Assembly (NCBI GenBank): GCA_029959325.1
Contig: JASCPF010000032.1
Coordinates: 1-35,268 of the forward strand
DNA from: Microbacteriaceae bacterium PS02068
GTDB lineage: Bacteria > Actinomycetota > Actinomycetes > Actinomycetales > Microbacteriaceae
DNA length: 35,268 bases
Direction: 5' to 3'
Shown one piece after another: positions 7,723 through 14,946 of this stretch. The notes beneath the pieces were generated by a model, which was not told the DNA's origin, made no database searches, and was given only the letters and a program-made list of their open reading frames with translations. Numbering within the stretch: position 1 is the stretch's first letter; every line of letters starts with the position of its first letter. A program made the translations under genes and the position numbers.

Positions 7723-8991
7723 ATGGATCAAGGCAACACCGCATTCATGCTCATCGCCGCAGCGCTCGTCCTCTTGATGACGCCCGGCCTCGCATTCTTC
7801 TACGGCGGACTCGTCAAGGCGAAGAGCGTCATCAGCATGATGATGCTCAGCTTCGGAGCGATGGGCCTCATCGGAGTCCTCTGGGTGCTCTACGGCTACG
7901 CCATCGCTTTCCCCGCCGCCGACGGCACGATCTTCCCCTGGTCGATCGACACCGGCGCTCTCGGGCTCAGCAACCTGCTCGAGGTGCCGGAAGGCGCCGC
8001 GTATCCGCCGCTCGCCTTCGTCGCCTTCCAGGCCACGTTCGCCATCATCACTGTGGCGCTCGTCTCGGGTGCGATCGCAGATCGCGCGAAGTTCGGCTCG
8101 TGGATGATCTTCGCGGCCATCTGGGCCACCATCGTGTACTTCCCGGTCGCCAGCTGGGTGTTCAACTTCGGCCTGGCCGATGACGGCAGCTTCGCCTACG
8201 GCGGCTGGATCACCAAGGGCCTGCAAGACGTGTTCGGCGTCGGCGCGATCGACTTCGCCGGTGGTACGGCCGTCCACATCAACGCCGGTGCCGCAGCACT
8301 CGCCCTCGCGCTGGTCCTCGGTCGTCGCGTCGGGTTCCAGAAGGGCATGGTCGTCCCGCACAACCCGCCGTTCGTCCTGCTCGGTGCCGGCCTGCTGTGG
8401 TTCGGCTGGTTCGGCTTCAACGCCGGCTCTGAGCTGGCCGCCGACAACACGGCCGCTCTCGCCTTCGTGAACACGATTGCGGCTCCCGCCGCGGCGCTGC
8501 TCGCCTGGCTCGTCGTCGAGAAGATCCGCGATGGCAAGCCGACCTCGGTCGGTGCTGCATCCGGTGCGGTCGCGGGTCTTGTTGCGATCACCCCCGCGTG
8601 TGCGGCACTGCACCCGATCTGGGCGATCCTGCTCGGCCTGCTCGCCGGTGTGATCTGCGCCCTCGCCGTCGACCTGAAGTTCAAGCTCGGCTTCGACGAC
8701 TCGCTCGACGTCGTGGGCGTCCACCTCGTCGGTGGTCTGCTCGGAACGCTGTACCTCGGCTTCTTCGCCAACGGCACGGGCCTGTTCATGGGCGGCAACG
8801 GGGCACAGCTTCTCGTCCAGGCGATCGCGGCGTTCTCCGTTCTCGTCTACTCGTTCGTGCTCGCCTTCGTCATCGGCACCGTGATCGAGAAGACGATCGG
8901 CTTCCGCGTGAAGAACGAAGACGAGATCGCGGGCATCGACACCGTTGTGCACGGCGAAGAGGGCTACGTCCTCACCGACGCGCGCGCCTGA
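7723..8991 (+). CDS. amt: Ammonium transporter (Amt/MEP/Rh family)
   Basis: This 422-aa polytopic membrane protein with about eleven hydrophobic segments conducts ammonium/ammonia. The twin-histidine pore is visible as His185 in AVHINAG and His334 in VGVHLVGG, and FYGGLVK near the N-terminus is typical of the family. The ATG at 7723 is chosen because the conserved first helix starts there; an upstream extension in the same frame has no family resemblance. GAGAGG lies about 12 nt upstream, a rather long spacing. No glnK/glnB partner follows: a strong terminator comes directly after, so the gene looks monocistronic, with likely nitrogen control from the box upstream. Confidence 0.95.
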   Translation: MDQGNTAFMLIAAALVLLMTPGLAFFYGGLVKAKSVISMMMLSFGAMGLIGVLWVLYGYAIAFPAADGTIFPWSIDTGALGLSNLLEVPEGAAYPPLAFVAFQATFAIITVALVSGAIADRAKFGSWMIFAAIWATIVYFPVASWVFNFGLADDGSFAYGGWITKGLQDVFGVGAIDFAGGTAVHINAGAAALALALVLGRRVGFQKGMVVPHNPPFVLLGAGLLWFGWFGFNAGSELAADNTAALAFVNTIAAPAAALLAWLVVEKIRDGKPTSVGAASGAVAGLVAITPACAALHPIWAILLGLLAGVICALAVDLKFKLGFDDSLDVVGVHLVGGLLGTLYLGFFANGTGLFMGGNGAQLLVQAIAAFSVLVYSFVLAFVIGTVIEKTIGFRVKNEDEIAGIDTVVHGEEGYVLTDARA

Positions 8992-9009
8992 CGCATCACA
9001 CGCAACACA

Positions 9010-9055
9010 GCACGGCGAAGGGCGTCGGACTCCGGTCCGGCGCCCTTCGCCGTGC
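9010..9055 (+). terminator. Strong intrinsic hairpin after amt
   Basis: 15-bp perfect arms (GCACGGCGAAGGGCG at 9010-9024 and its complement at 9041-9055) enclose a smaller GGAC/GTCC stem. The hairpin lies 18 bp after the amt stop. Only a short AT-containing tail (ATTCT) follows. Confidence 0.8.
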
Positions 9056-9060
9056 ATTCT

Positions 9061-9103
9061 CGTAGGCCGTCGTGCGCCGTCGTAGGCCGTCGTGCGCCGT
9101 CGT
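9061..9103. repeat. Tandem 20-bp duplication
   Basis: The unit CGTAGGCCGTCGTGCGCCGT occurs twice without a mismatch (9061-9080 and 9081-9100), and a third copy begins at 9101. It lies just upstream of the TAGGCT -10 element (9107-9112) of the first PemK-like gene, so copy number could affect that promoter. Confidence 0.85.
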
Positions 9104-9119
9104 CGCTAGGCTGACGCGC

Positions 9120-9680
9120 ATGGCGACGGACAAAGACGGATACCTGGCGGGTCTGGTGAAAGGCATCGTGAACGTGTTCTCGGGCGGTCTGCCGATCGTC
9201 GACGAGCAGCTTCAGCGTGCCGGCGCCGGCGAGGTGTCGAGAGCCGGCCAGTCAGGGGCTGCAGCGACGATCGAGATCACCCCGCCGGGGCGCGACGACT
9301 TGACGATCTCGTACGCGCCCGACAAGGACGGTGACCCCGACGCCGGCGAGGTCGTCTGGACGTGGGTTCCGTACGAAGAGCGCGACGGACGCGGCAAGGA
9401 CCGCCCCGTGCTCGTGATCGGCCGCGAGAACGCCGAGCGCGTCTTCGCCGTGCGGCTGACCAGCCGTTCGCACGACGGCGACCGCGACTTCCTGTCGATC
9501 GGGCCGGGCCCGTGGGATTCACACGGACGCCCCTCATGGATCGACATCGAGCAGGTGTACAGCGTGCACGACGACGGCATGCGGCGCGAGGCATCCGCTC
9601 TCGATCGGCCTCGCTTCGCGTCCGTCGCGCACGCGCTGCAGGCTCGCTACGGCTGGACGATCGCGAGCGGCGCGGAGTGA
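9120..9680 (+). CDS. PemK/MazF-like protein, copy 1
   Basis: This 186-aa protein has a C-terminal PemK/MazF-like region from about residue 70 onward, with GKDRPVLVIG, VRLTSRSHD, and a C-terminal RPSWIDIEQVY block. In this superfamily the fold is mostly found in mRNA-cleaving toxins. The N-terminal 50 residues are not conserved with copy 2. The ATG at 9120 follows a TAGGCT box by 7 nt with no Shine-Dalgarno sequence, so the mRNA is probably leaderless. No antitoxin gene is adjacent, and the next gene is a paralogue starting in the stop codon. Toxin activity is therefore doubtful, and a domesticated role is equally possible. Confidence 0.8.
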   Translation: MATDKDGYLAGLVKGIVNVFSGGLPIVDEQLQRAGAGEVSRAGQSGAAATIEITPPGRDDLTISYAPDKDGDPDAGEVVWTWVPYEERDGRGKDRPVLVIGRENAERVFAVRLTSRSHDGDRDFLSIGPGPWDSHGRPSWIDIEQVYSVHDDGMRREASALDRPRFASVAHALQARYGWTIASGAE

Positions 9681-10255
9681 GCGGCGACACCTTCACGAAC
9701 GCCCTGACGCTCGTCGGGATCGTCGTGGCGGTGTGGCTGCTCAGCCGTCTCTTCCGCCCGCGGCGCAGACCACCGAGCAGGCCCCCGACACCGGCCGCGG
9801 ACGGCTCGACGCCGAGAATCGGAGCGCACACCGCCGTCGAGCTGCCGTTACCCGGACGCGGGGGAGTCCAGCTCGCCTATGCGCCGAGCCGGAACGGACG
9901 TCCGGATGCCGGCGAGGTCGTCTGGGCGTGGGTGCCGTTCCAAGAAGACCCGACGCGCGGCAAAGACCGCCCGCTGCTGATCATCGCTCACAATGACGCG
10001 CAGACGGTGCTCGCGATGAAGCTGACGAGCCGCTCGCACGACCGGCAACGCGACTACCTCGGCATCGGCTCGGGCGCGTGGGATGCCCAGGCCCGGCCGA
10101 GCTGGATCGACATCGACCAGGTCTACCGCGTGCACCGCTCGGGCATCCGGCGTGAAGCCGGCGCCCTGCCGCGAGAGACGTTCGACCGCGTCGCGCAGGT
10201 GCTGACCTCGCGATACGGGTGGATGCCCGTGGCCCCGAACGACCCGCAGAAGTGA
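9677..10255 (+). CDS. PemK/MazF-like protein, copy 2, with N-terminal membrane anchor
   Basis: This 192-aa paralogue of the preceding gene shares DAGEVVW, a following WVP, GKDRP, LTSRSHD, RPSWIDI and a closing RYGW. It differs in having a hydrophobic helix at about residues 9-26 followed by an Arg/Pro-rich linker, so the PemK-like domain would be tethered at the cytoplasmic face of the membrane. The GTG start at 9677 overlaps the previous stop by 4 nt (GTGA), so the two are coupled. A longer frame reading upstream is a shadow of copy 1. A strong terminator follows, closing a two-gene operon without an antitoxin. Confidence 0.8.
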   Translation: MSGDTFTNALTLVGIVVAVWLLSRLFRPRRRPPSRPPTPAADGSTPRIGAHTAVELPLPGRGGVQLAYAPSRNGRPDAGEVVWAWVPFQEDPTRGKDRPLLIIAHNDAQTVLAMKLTSRSHDRQRDYLGIGSGAWDAQARPSWIDIDQVYRVHRSGIRREAGALPRETFDRVAQVLTSRYGWMPVAPNDPQK

Positions 10256-10260
10256 CGAAA

Positions 10261-10284
10261 GCCCCCGGAGCTCCGGGGGCTTCT
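10261..10284 (+). terminator. Perfect GC-rich terminator after the PemK-like pair
   Basis: GCCCCCGGAGCTCCGGGGGC (10261-10280) is a perfect 20-bp palindrome, five bases after the stop codon and followed by TTCTT. Confidence 0.85.
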
Positions 10285-10329
10285 TGGCACGACGGCAACC
10301 CCGCGCGCGCTAAAGCGTCGGCTCGTCGA

Positions 10330-11139
10330 CTAGCTCTGGAAGTTGAGAGAGACGTCACCTTCGCCGCTGTTGACGAGGCTGCCAGGCCCCGCACCGGAGC
10401 GCCACAGCTGGGATGCAATCACCGCGCCGCCGGCGATACAGACGAGACCGATGCCGAGCATGACGCGCAGGGCTGTCACGTCCAGGTCCCGATGCTCGAC
10501 GAACGCGAGCTGCCACAGCACCGGAGTCAAGCCCAGGCTCGCGAAACCGATCACCATCAGAAACAGGTGCGGGAACGTCTGTCCTGCGACGTTCTCCCAA
10601 CGCTTTCGGCGATGCTCGGGCGCGACAAGATTGTGTGCTTTCGCATAGGCGTGGCTGGCTCGGCCGATGACCGAGCCGACCATGACGCCGACGCTGCTCG
10701 AGATGAGGAACGAGAGGGACCCGATGACCCAGACGAAGCCCTGGCCGGCGTCTGGGAACGCGGTGGCGATGACCGCGACCGGGATGAGCACCATCGCCAC
10801 CCATGCAAGCACCGCAAGACCGAGCCACGCCAGCGTGATCGCCCATGGCAACTGACGGATACGAACGCGAGTGGTGGCGACATCCGGTGTGGCTTCCCGC
10901 GCGCTCGTGGCCGTCCATCGGCCACGACGAATGAGCTCGCCAAGGTGGAGCGGGATCGCTGCGACGACGAGAAGTGCGACGCCTGCAGAGTAGGCAGTCG
11001 CGCCTCCGGCCGCCGCCGAAATATAGTCGCCGGCCAGCATCCACAGTCCAGCGACAGAGATGGCTCCGCCACTGGCGAGGAGCGCCGGCGCGAGCGCCCG
11101 CGGGAACGTGATTGTGCGCTCTTTCGCCTTCTTCGGCAT
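10330..11139 (-). CDS. Polytopic membrane protein of unknown function
   Basis: This 269-aa protein has about six hydrophobic stretches (roughly residues 12-35, 42-62, 95-125, 130-155, 185-205 and 220-245). A charged loop containing HRRKRWENV separates the last pairs. No catalytic or transport motif is recognisable. The ATG at 11139 is chosen because TTGGAG lies 7 nt upstream; a longer open frame would translate through the tRNA-Val gene and is not credible. It is transcribed on the minus strand, possibly from the tRNA-Val(CAC) promoter. Confidence 0.75.
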   Translation of the reverse strand: MPKKAKERTITFPRALAPALLASGGAISVAGLWMLAGDYISAAAGGATAYSAGVALLVVAAIPLHLGELIRRGRWTATSAREATPDVATTRVRIRQLPWAITLAWLGLAVLAWVAMVLIPVAVIATAFPDAGQGFVWVIGSLSFLISSSVGVMVGSVIGRASHAYAKAHNLVAPEHRRKRWENVAGQTFPHLFLMVIGFASLGLTPVLWQLAFVEHRDLDVTALRVMLGIGLVCIAGGAVIASQLWRSGAGPGSLVNSGEGDVSLNFQS

Positions 11140-11171
11140 ACCGCACTCCAAGGCGAATGTCTGGACGTCCG

Positions 11172-11247
11172 TGGTGGGCGATACCGGACTCGAACCGATG
11201 ACCTCTTCCGTGTGAAGGAAGCGCGCTACCAACTGCGCCAATCGCCC
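11172..11247 (-). tRNA. tRNA-Val (anticodon CAC)
   Basis: On the minus strand a full cloverleaf can be folded: acceptor GGGCGAT pairs with ATCGCCC, the anticodon loop TTCACAC lies between CTTCC and GGAAG, and the T-loop is GTTCGAGTC. The 3' CCA is encoded. The anticodon CAC reads GUG. A TAACAT -10-like element lies upstream (complement of 11271-11276). Confidence 0.95.
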
Positions 11248-11337
11248 GTGACCACGAGGGCCGAGACACGATGTTACCGGATGCCGCGGCGCGCGACGAA
11301 TCGCGCTCCGTGTGACACGCGCGAGGCTGCCTCAGTT

Positions 11338-11365
11338 TTGCACTCGCGTAATAGTCGGCTAAAGT
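11338..11365 (+). promoter_or_regulatory. Promoter of the plus-strand tRNA cluster
   Basis: TTGCAC (11338-11343), a 16-nt spacer and TAAAGT (11360-11365) form a good sigma-70-type promoter 31 bp before the tRNA-Gly gene. It probably drives Gly, Cys and Val-GAC as one transcript. Confidence 0.6.
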
Positions 11366-11396
11366 CGATCAAGTTCCCGGGGCAACCAGGGAGCAT

Positions 11397-11468
11397 GCGG
11401 ATGTAGCGCAGTGGTAGCGCATAACCTTGCCAAGGTTAGGGTCGCGAGTTCGAATCTCGTCATCCGCT
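11397..11468 (+). tRNA. tRNA-Gly (anticodon GCC)
   Basis: Acceptor GCGGATG pairs with CATCCGC, the anticodon loop TTGCCAA lies between TAACC and GGTTA, and the T-loop is GTTCGAATC. CCA is not encoded. It is the first of three closely spaced tRNA genes. Confidence 0.95.
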
Positions 11469-11522
11469 CGAGTGCGGGATCCCTCTTCGGAGGGATCTTG
11501 GCATGTGGGACCAAACTCACGT

Positions 11523-11596
11523 GGTGGCGTGGCCGAGCGGCTAGGCACCGGCCTGCAAAGCCGTTTACACGGGTTCGAATCCCGTCGCCACCTCCA
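11523..11596 (+). tRNA. tRNA-Cys (anticodon GCA)
   Basis: Acceptor GGTGGCG pairs with CGCCACC, the anticodon loop CTGCAAA carries GCA, the T-loop is GTTCGAATC, and CCA is encoded at 11594-11596. It lies 54 bp after tRNA-Gly. Confidence 0.95.
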
Positions 11597-11618
11597 CTCA
11601 ACTGAATAGCCTGAGAAG

Positions 11619-11690
11619 GCGCGATTGGCGCAGCGGTAGCGCGCTTCCCTGACACGGAAGAGGTCACTGGTTCGATCCCAGTATCGCGCA
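11619..11690 (+). tRNA. tRNA-Val (anticodon GAC), integration target
   Basis: Acceptor GCGCGAT pairs with ATCGCGC, the anticodon loop CTGACAC lies between CTTCC and GGAAG, and the T-loop is GTTCGATCC. CCA is not encoded. The last 25 bases, plus the next base, are duplicated exactly at 22866-22891. The gene is therefore the attachment site of the following element and was left intact by the insertion. Confidence 0.95.
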
Positions 11691-11691
11691 C
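11666..11691 (+). repeat. Left attachment core (attL)
   Basis: This 26-bp segment covers part of the T-arm and the whole 3' acceptor strand of tRNA-Val(GAC). It is identical to 22866-22891, and the bases on either side differ. Tyrosine integrases commonly use exactly this part of tRNA genes. Confidence 0.92.
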
Positions 11692-11695
11692 GATG

Positions 11696-11722
11696 AAAAC
11701 CCCCGGTAGAGCGGGGGTTTTT
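11696..11722 (+). terminator. Element-borne terminator after the target tRNA
   Basis: AAAACCCCC (11696-11704) and GGGGGTTTTT (11713-11722) form a hairpin with a U-tail five bases after the tRNA. It lies inside the element. The chromosomal terminator that originally followed the tRNA is now beyond attR at 22899-22923, so the element supplies a replacement. Confidence 0.85.
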
Positions 11723-11739
11723 GCATGGCCGGGGGAGTA

Positions 11740-11781
11740 CGTGCCCCTACCGTGCCCCTACGTGCACCAGAACGTGCCTCA
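11740..11781 (+). repeat. Left arm-type direct repeats (putative integrase arm sites)
   Basis: CGTGCCCCTA occurs at 11740-11749 and 11751-11760, followed by the degenerate copies CGTGCACCA (11761-11769) and CGTGCCTCA (11773-11781). The spacing is about one helical turn. The same CGTGCCC core recurs at the other end of the element, as expected for arm sites of a lambda-type integrase. Confidence 0.6.
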
Positions 11782-12028
11782 CGCCGCGCGCTTGCCGACC
11801 CCCTGCCGAGGTCGCTGCGGCCACGATGCGACACAGGTAGACGTGGCCGTACTCGGCTTGTCGGGGGCATTGCGTAGACTGGTACCGATCGTCACAGACA
11901 GTTCGAACCGCGATCCGAACCAGCGACGCACACCAGAAAAGTGGGATGCCCCGACGCGGCGGGTGGACCCTCACGTCTCGGCCATCCGTCGAGGTCGAGC
12001 GAGCAGGGCCGGGTGGAAGTCCCGGACT

Positions 12029-12064
12029 CTCCGATTCAACGCACTGCGGTGCGCTTAGTCGGAG
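12029..12064 (+). promoter_or_regulatory. Hairpin sequestering the HTH-gene ribosome binding site
   Basis: Arms CTCCGA (12029-12034) and TCGGAG (12059-12064) enclose a second stem CGCAC/GTGCG (12040-12044, 12049-12053). The 3' arm contains most of the Shine-Dalgarno GGAGG (12061-12065) of the GTG at 12072. When folded it would hide the ribosome binding site. Confidence 0.45.
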
Positions 12065-12071
12065 GTTCCTC

Positions 12072-12263
12072 GTGGCCGGTCCCCGTTACGTCTCGATCGA
12101 AGAGGCGGCGAATGCGCTCGACGTCTCGACGCGCACCATCCGTCGGCACATCGCCGCGGGCACGCTCGAGGCGCGCCGCGTCGGCCCGCGCCTGATCCGC
12201 ATCCCCGAGCACGCGCTCGCCTCGGTCGGTCGCCCCCTCACCGTTGCGGCAGCCGCGCGATGA
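12072..12263 (+). CDS. Excisionase-like helix-turn-helix protein
   Basis: This 63-aa protein is almost entirely a MerR/AlpA-type winged HTH. It has VSIEEAANALDVSTRTIRRHI (recognition helix around residues 18-27) followed by the typical wing GTLEARRVGPRLIRIP. Proteins of this size and type act as excisionases or as regulators of excision in phages and islands. The GTG start has GGAGG at 6-nt spacing. It is the first gene of a coupled operon: its stop overlaps the next start (ATGA). Excisionase or activator function is inferred from its position near the attachment end. Confidence 0.8.
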   Translation: MAGPRYVSIEEAANALDVSTRTIRRHIAAGTLEARRVGPRLIRIPEHALASVGRPLTVAAAAR

Positions 12264-12595
12264 GCGCCCGGATAGTCCTCGCCGCACGCCGCGAGGTGTT
12301 CGAGCAGATGGCCGCTGACGTCCAGCGTGACCTGCACGCGGAGATGCCCGACGACACCACGATGGCGGAGGCCGGGTCGACCGACGCCGAGTACGCCCTG
12401 CGCGACGAGCTGGCATCCGCGACACGTCAGACGCTCGTGGCGGTGCGCGCTTTCCTCGCACACGCCGACGAGGTGCAGGCGCACCCGACGTGGCCCGACC
12501 GCATCTGGGAGGCGCGTAGCGAAGGACTGTTCCACGCGGTATACCGCGCGGGTGGCGAGGCGCTGAAGCTCGCGAATAAGGCGGCCGCGCTGTGA
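12260..12595 (+). CDS. Small helical protein of unknown function
   Basis: This 111-aa acidic, Ala-rich protein is predicted mostly helical and has no recognisable domain, Cys cluster or membrane segment. It starts at ATG inside the stop of the HTH gene and ends with a GTGA overlap into the tape-measure gene, so the three are translated as a coupled set. In tailed phages one or two small tail-assembly chaperone genes usually precede the tape-measure gene. This protein could hold that position, but I see no slippery frameshift site or family signature to support it. Confidence 0.7.
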   Translation: MSARIVLAARREVFEQMAADVQRDLHAEMPDDTTMAEAGSTDAEYALRDELASATRQTLVAVRAFLAHADEVQAHPTWPDRIWEARSEGLFHAVYRAGGEALKLANKAAAL

Positions 12596-14910
12596 GCGGG
12601 TCGATCGGCGAAGCGTCCATCACGATCGGCGCCGACGCCTCGAACCTCGGCAGCGACGTCGAGAAGCAGTCGAAGGGGCCGCTCGAGAAGGCGGGCGCGG
12701 CCGTCGGGAAGGCTTTCACCGACGCGATGGCGACCACCGCGAAGGTGGCGGCCGCCACGGTCGGCACGACGCTCGCCGTCGCCGTCGCTAAGGGCTTCGG
12801 GAGGCTTGAGGCGATCGACACCGCCACGGCGAAGCTGACCGGCCTCGGTCACTCCGCGGATCAGGTGGCGAGCATCATGCAGTCCGCCACCGCGGCCGTG
12901 AAGGGCACAGCGTTCGGCCTCGGCGATGCGGCCGCGGCCGCGGCTCAGTTCTCGGCGGCCGGCGTCCCACTCTCCCAGATGCAGCGCACGCTCGGCATCC
13001 TCGCGTCGACCTCGGCCGTCGCGGGCACCTCGATGGGCGAGATGACGACGATCTTCGGCAAGGTCGCGGCGACCGGCAAGCTGAACGGCGAAGTGCTCGC
13101 GCAGCTCTCCGAGCGCGGCCTCCCGGTGCTGTCGATGCTGGCCGATCACTACGGCATCACCGCCGAAGCGGCCTCGGCCATGGTGTCTCAGGGTCAGGTG
13201 GACTTCGCGACGTTCCAGAGCGTTCTGGAAGGCTCCCTCGGCCCCGCTGCGCAGGCGATGGGGCAGTCCTTCTCGGGCATGCTCGACAACGTCGGAGCGG
13301 CCCTCGGGCGCGCCGGTGCGGCCGCACAGAAGCCGATCTTCGACTCGCTGAAGACTCTCTTCCCGGCACTCATCGCGCTGCTCGATCAGGTCACTGCCGC
13401 GATCATCCCCGTCGCCACCGTCGTGGGTGACCTGCTCGCGCCCGCGATGGCGAAGCTCGCCGAGTGGCTGTCGTCGATATCGTTCGACGTCACCGCAGAC
13501 GGTGCCTCCGGTTTCGTCGCTGCCCTCGGGCCGCTCCTGCCACTACTCGGCGGCATGCTCGGATTCATCAGGCCGCTCACCAAAGACATCCCGATCCTCA
13601 AGGACATTTTCGGCGGGATGACCGGCCCCGTGGGCACCCTGATCGGCGCGCTCATCGCGCTGATCGCGATTGATCCCGCCACCCTCATGAAGGGCTTTGA
13701 TTCACTCGCCGGCGCGCTGCCAGGAATGATCAACAGCCTCGTCGGAGCGATTGCAACCCTGCTGCCGCAGATGCTCTCGGGGATCGCGACAAATCTGCCG
13801 ATCTTCATCACGGGCATCCTCGGTCTCGTGACGGCAATAATCCCCGCGCTGACGACCGCGATTCCCCTCATCGTCCAGACGTTCGCGACGCTCATCCCGC
13901 AGATTCTGACGACACTGCTCGCCGCGGTGCCGACGATCCTGACGGCGGCGCTTTCCCTCTTCCAATCGCTGATCACCGCGATCATTACCGTCATTCCGCA
14001 GGTCGTCGCCTCGCTCGTGGCGATGCTCCCGCAGATCGCCACTGCGCTGATCACTGCTCTGCCTCTGATCATCGACGCGGCGCTTTCGCTCTTCATGGGC
14101 TTGCTTGACGGACTCGTGACCGCCACGCCGGTGATCATCGCCGCGGTACTCGAGCTTCTGCCGCAGCTGATCGACACGCTGCTGGGGATGCTGCCGACGA
14201 TCATCGATTCGGCGATCACCCTGTTCCTCGGCGTCGTGACCGGCCTCGCCAACGCGATCCCGCAGATCCTCACGGCCCTGATCGGCATGCTGCCTCAGCT
14301 CATCACCACGCTGATCGGCATGATCCCGCGTCTCATCGACGGCGCCGTGCGGCTCTTCACGGGAATCGTCGACGCGCTACCCAAGATCATCCCGCAGCTC
14401 ATCACCGCCGTGATCGGCCTCATCCCGGTGATCGTGCAGACGCTCATCTCGCTCATCCCTCAGCTCATCCAGGCCGGTATGGACCTGATCGGCGGGCTCG
14501 TCAAGGGTCTCGTGAAGGCGGCCGGCTCGGTCGGCTCCGCGCTGCTGAAGATCGCGCAGGACGCGATCGGCGGCTTCCTCGGCTTCCTCGGCATCCACTC
14601 CCCGTCGAAGCTCTTCGAGGGCTTCGGTGAGAACACGATCCAGGGCTACGTCAACGGTATGAAGGCGCTGCAGGCGCTCGCGGCCGAGACGATGGTGGCG
14701 ACGGTCGCCGCCCCGGTCGCCGCACTCGGCGCGGACGTCGGCTCGACGCCGAAGTTGCCCGGCTCCACTGCGGGCGCCGTCGCAGGCGGCACCGTGTCCT
14801 CGTCGAGCGTCACGAACAACAATTCTTTCAACCTCGACGGCGGCGACCCGTACAAGGTCGCCTGGGAGGTCGTGAACCGCCTCGGCGGCGATGTCGGGAA
14901 CGTGACGTGA
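12592..14910 (+). CDS. Phage tail tape-measure protein
   Basis: This 772-aa protein is typical of siphophage tape-measure proteins, which set tail length and fill the tail tube. Its Ala/Gly-rich helical N-terminus (about 1-260) contains FSAAGVPLSQMQRTL and GLPVLSMLADHYGITAEAA, the TMP-like region. The long central stretch (about 370-670) is made of repeated hydrophobic units of about 11 residues with regularly placed prolines. A hallmark C-terminal segment, GIHSPSKLFEGFGENTIQGY, lies near residue 670, and the end is Gly/Ser/Asn-rich. No peptidase or lysozyme domain is visible. The start is GTG, overlapping the previous stop. No other tail gene is present, which is unusual. By the usual ratio of about 0.15 nm per residue it would measure a tail of roughly 115 nm. 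Confidence 0.87.
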   Translation: MSGSIGEASITIGADASNLGSDVEKQSKGPLEKAGAAVGKAFTDAMATTAKVAAATVGTTLAVAVAKGFGRLEAIDTATAKLTGLGHSADQVASIMQSATAAVKGTAFGLGDAAAAAAQFSAAGVPLSQMQRTLGILASTSAVAGTSMGEMTTIFGKVAATGKLNGEVLAQLSERGLPVLSMLADHYGITAEAASAMVSQGQVDFATFQSVLEGSLGPAAQAMGQSFSGMLDNVGAALGRAGAAAQKPIFDSLKTLFPALIALLDQVTAAIIPVATVVGDLLAPAMAKLAEWLSSISFDVTADGASGFVAALGPLLPLLGGMLGFIRPLTKDIPILKDIFGGMTGPVGTLIGALIALIAIDPATLMKGFDSLAGALPGMINSLVGAIATLLPQMLSGIATNLPIFITGILGLVTAIIPALTTAIPLIVQTFATLIPQILTTLLAAVPTILTAALSLFQSLITAIITVIPQVVASLVAMLPQIATALITALPLIIDAALSLFMGLLDGLVTATPVIIAAVLELLPQLIDTLLGMLPTIIDSAITLFLGVVTGLANAIPQILTALIGMLPQLITTLIGMIPRLIDGAVRLFTGIVDALPKIIPQLITAVIGLIPVIVQTLISLIPQLIQAGMDLIGGLVKGLVKAAGSVGSALLKIAQDAIGGFLGFLGIHSPSKLFEGFGENTIQGYVNGMKALQALAAETMVATVAAPVAALGADVGSTPKLPGSTAGAVAGGTVSSSSVTNNNSFNLDGGDPYKVAWEVVNRLGGDVGNVT

Positions 14911-14934
14911 GCGCCGACGCGATTGGGGCGCCGA

Positions 14935-14940
14935 TATGCT
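14935..14940 (+). promoter_or_regulatory. -10 element of a leaderless gene inside the element
   Basis: TATGCT lies 6 nt before the ATG at 14947, and there is no Shine-Dalgarno sequence. This is the same arrangement as the chromosomal leaderless genes in this window, so the membrane-protein gene may be expressed on its own in the integrated state. Confidence 0.4.
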
Positions 14941-14946
14941 CCGGTC

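Larger units (their letters stand above)
11692..12071. other. Gene-free left end of the element
   Basis: I see no credible gene in these 380 bases. They hold a terminator (11696-11722), direct repeats probably bound by integrase (11740-11781), and a possible -10 element TAGACT (11875-11880) without a clear -35. A hairpin covering the ribosome binding site of the next gene lies at 12029-12064. This is likely the left attP arm plus the leader of the HTH operon. Confidence 0.6.

Noticed and set aside
9362..9676. N-terminal extension of the second PemK-like protein
   Set aside because: It is the frame-shifted shadow of copy 1. The GTG at 9677 overlaps the preceding stop and begins a proper membrane helix.
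11142..11241. N-terminal extension of the minus-strand membrane protein
   Set aside because: It would translate the tRNA-Val(CAC) gene. A good ribosome site sits before the ATG at 11139.
12072..14910. Contractile injection or tailocin cluster
   Set aside because: Only a tape-measure gene exists; tube, sheath, baseplate and spike genes are missing.
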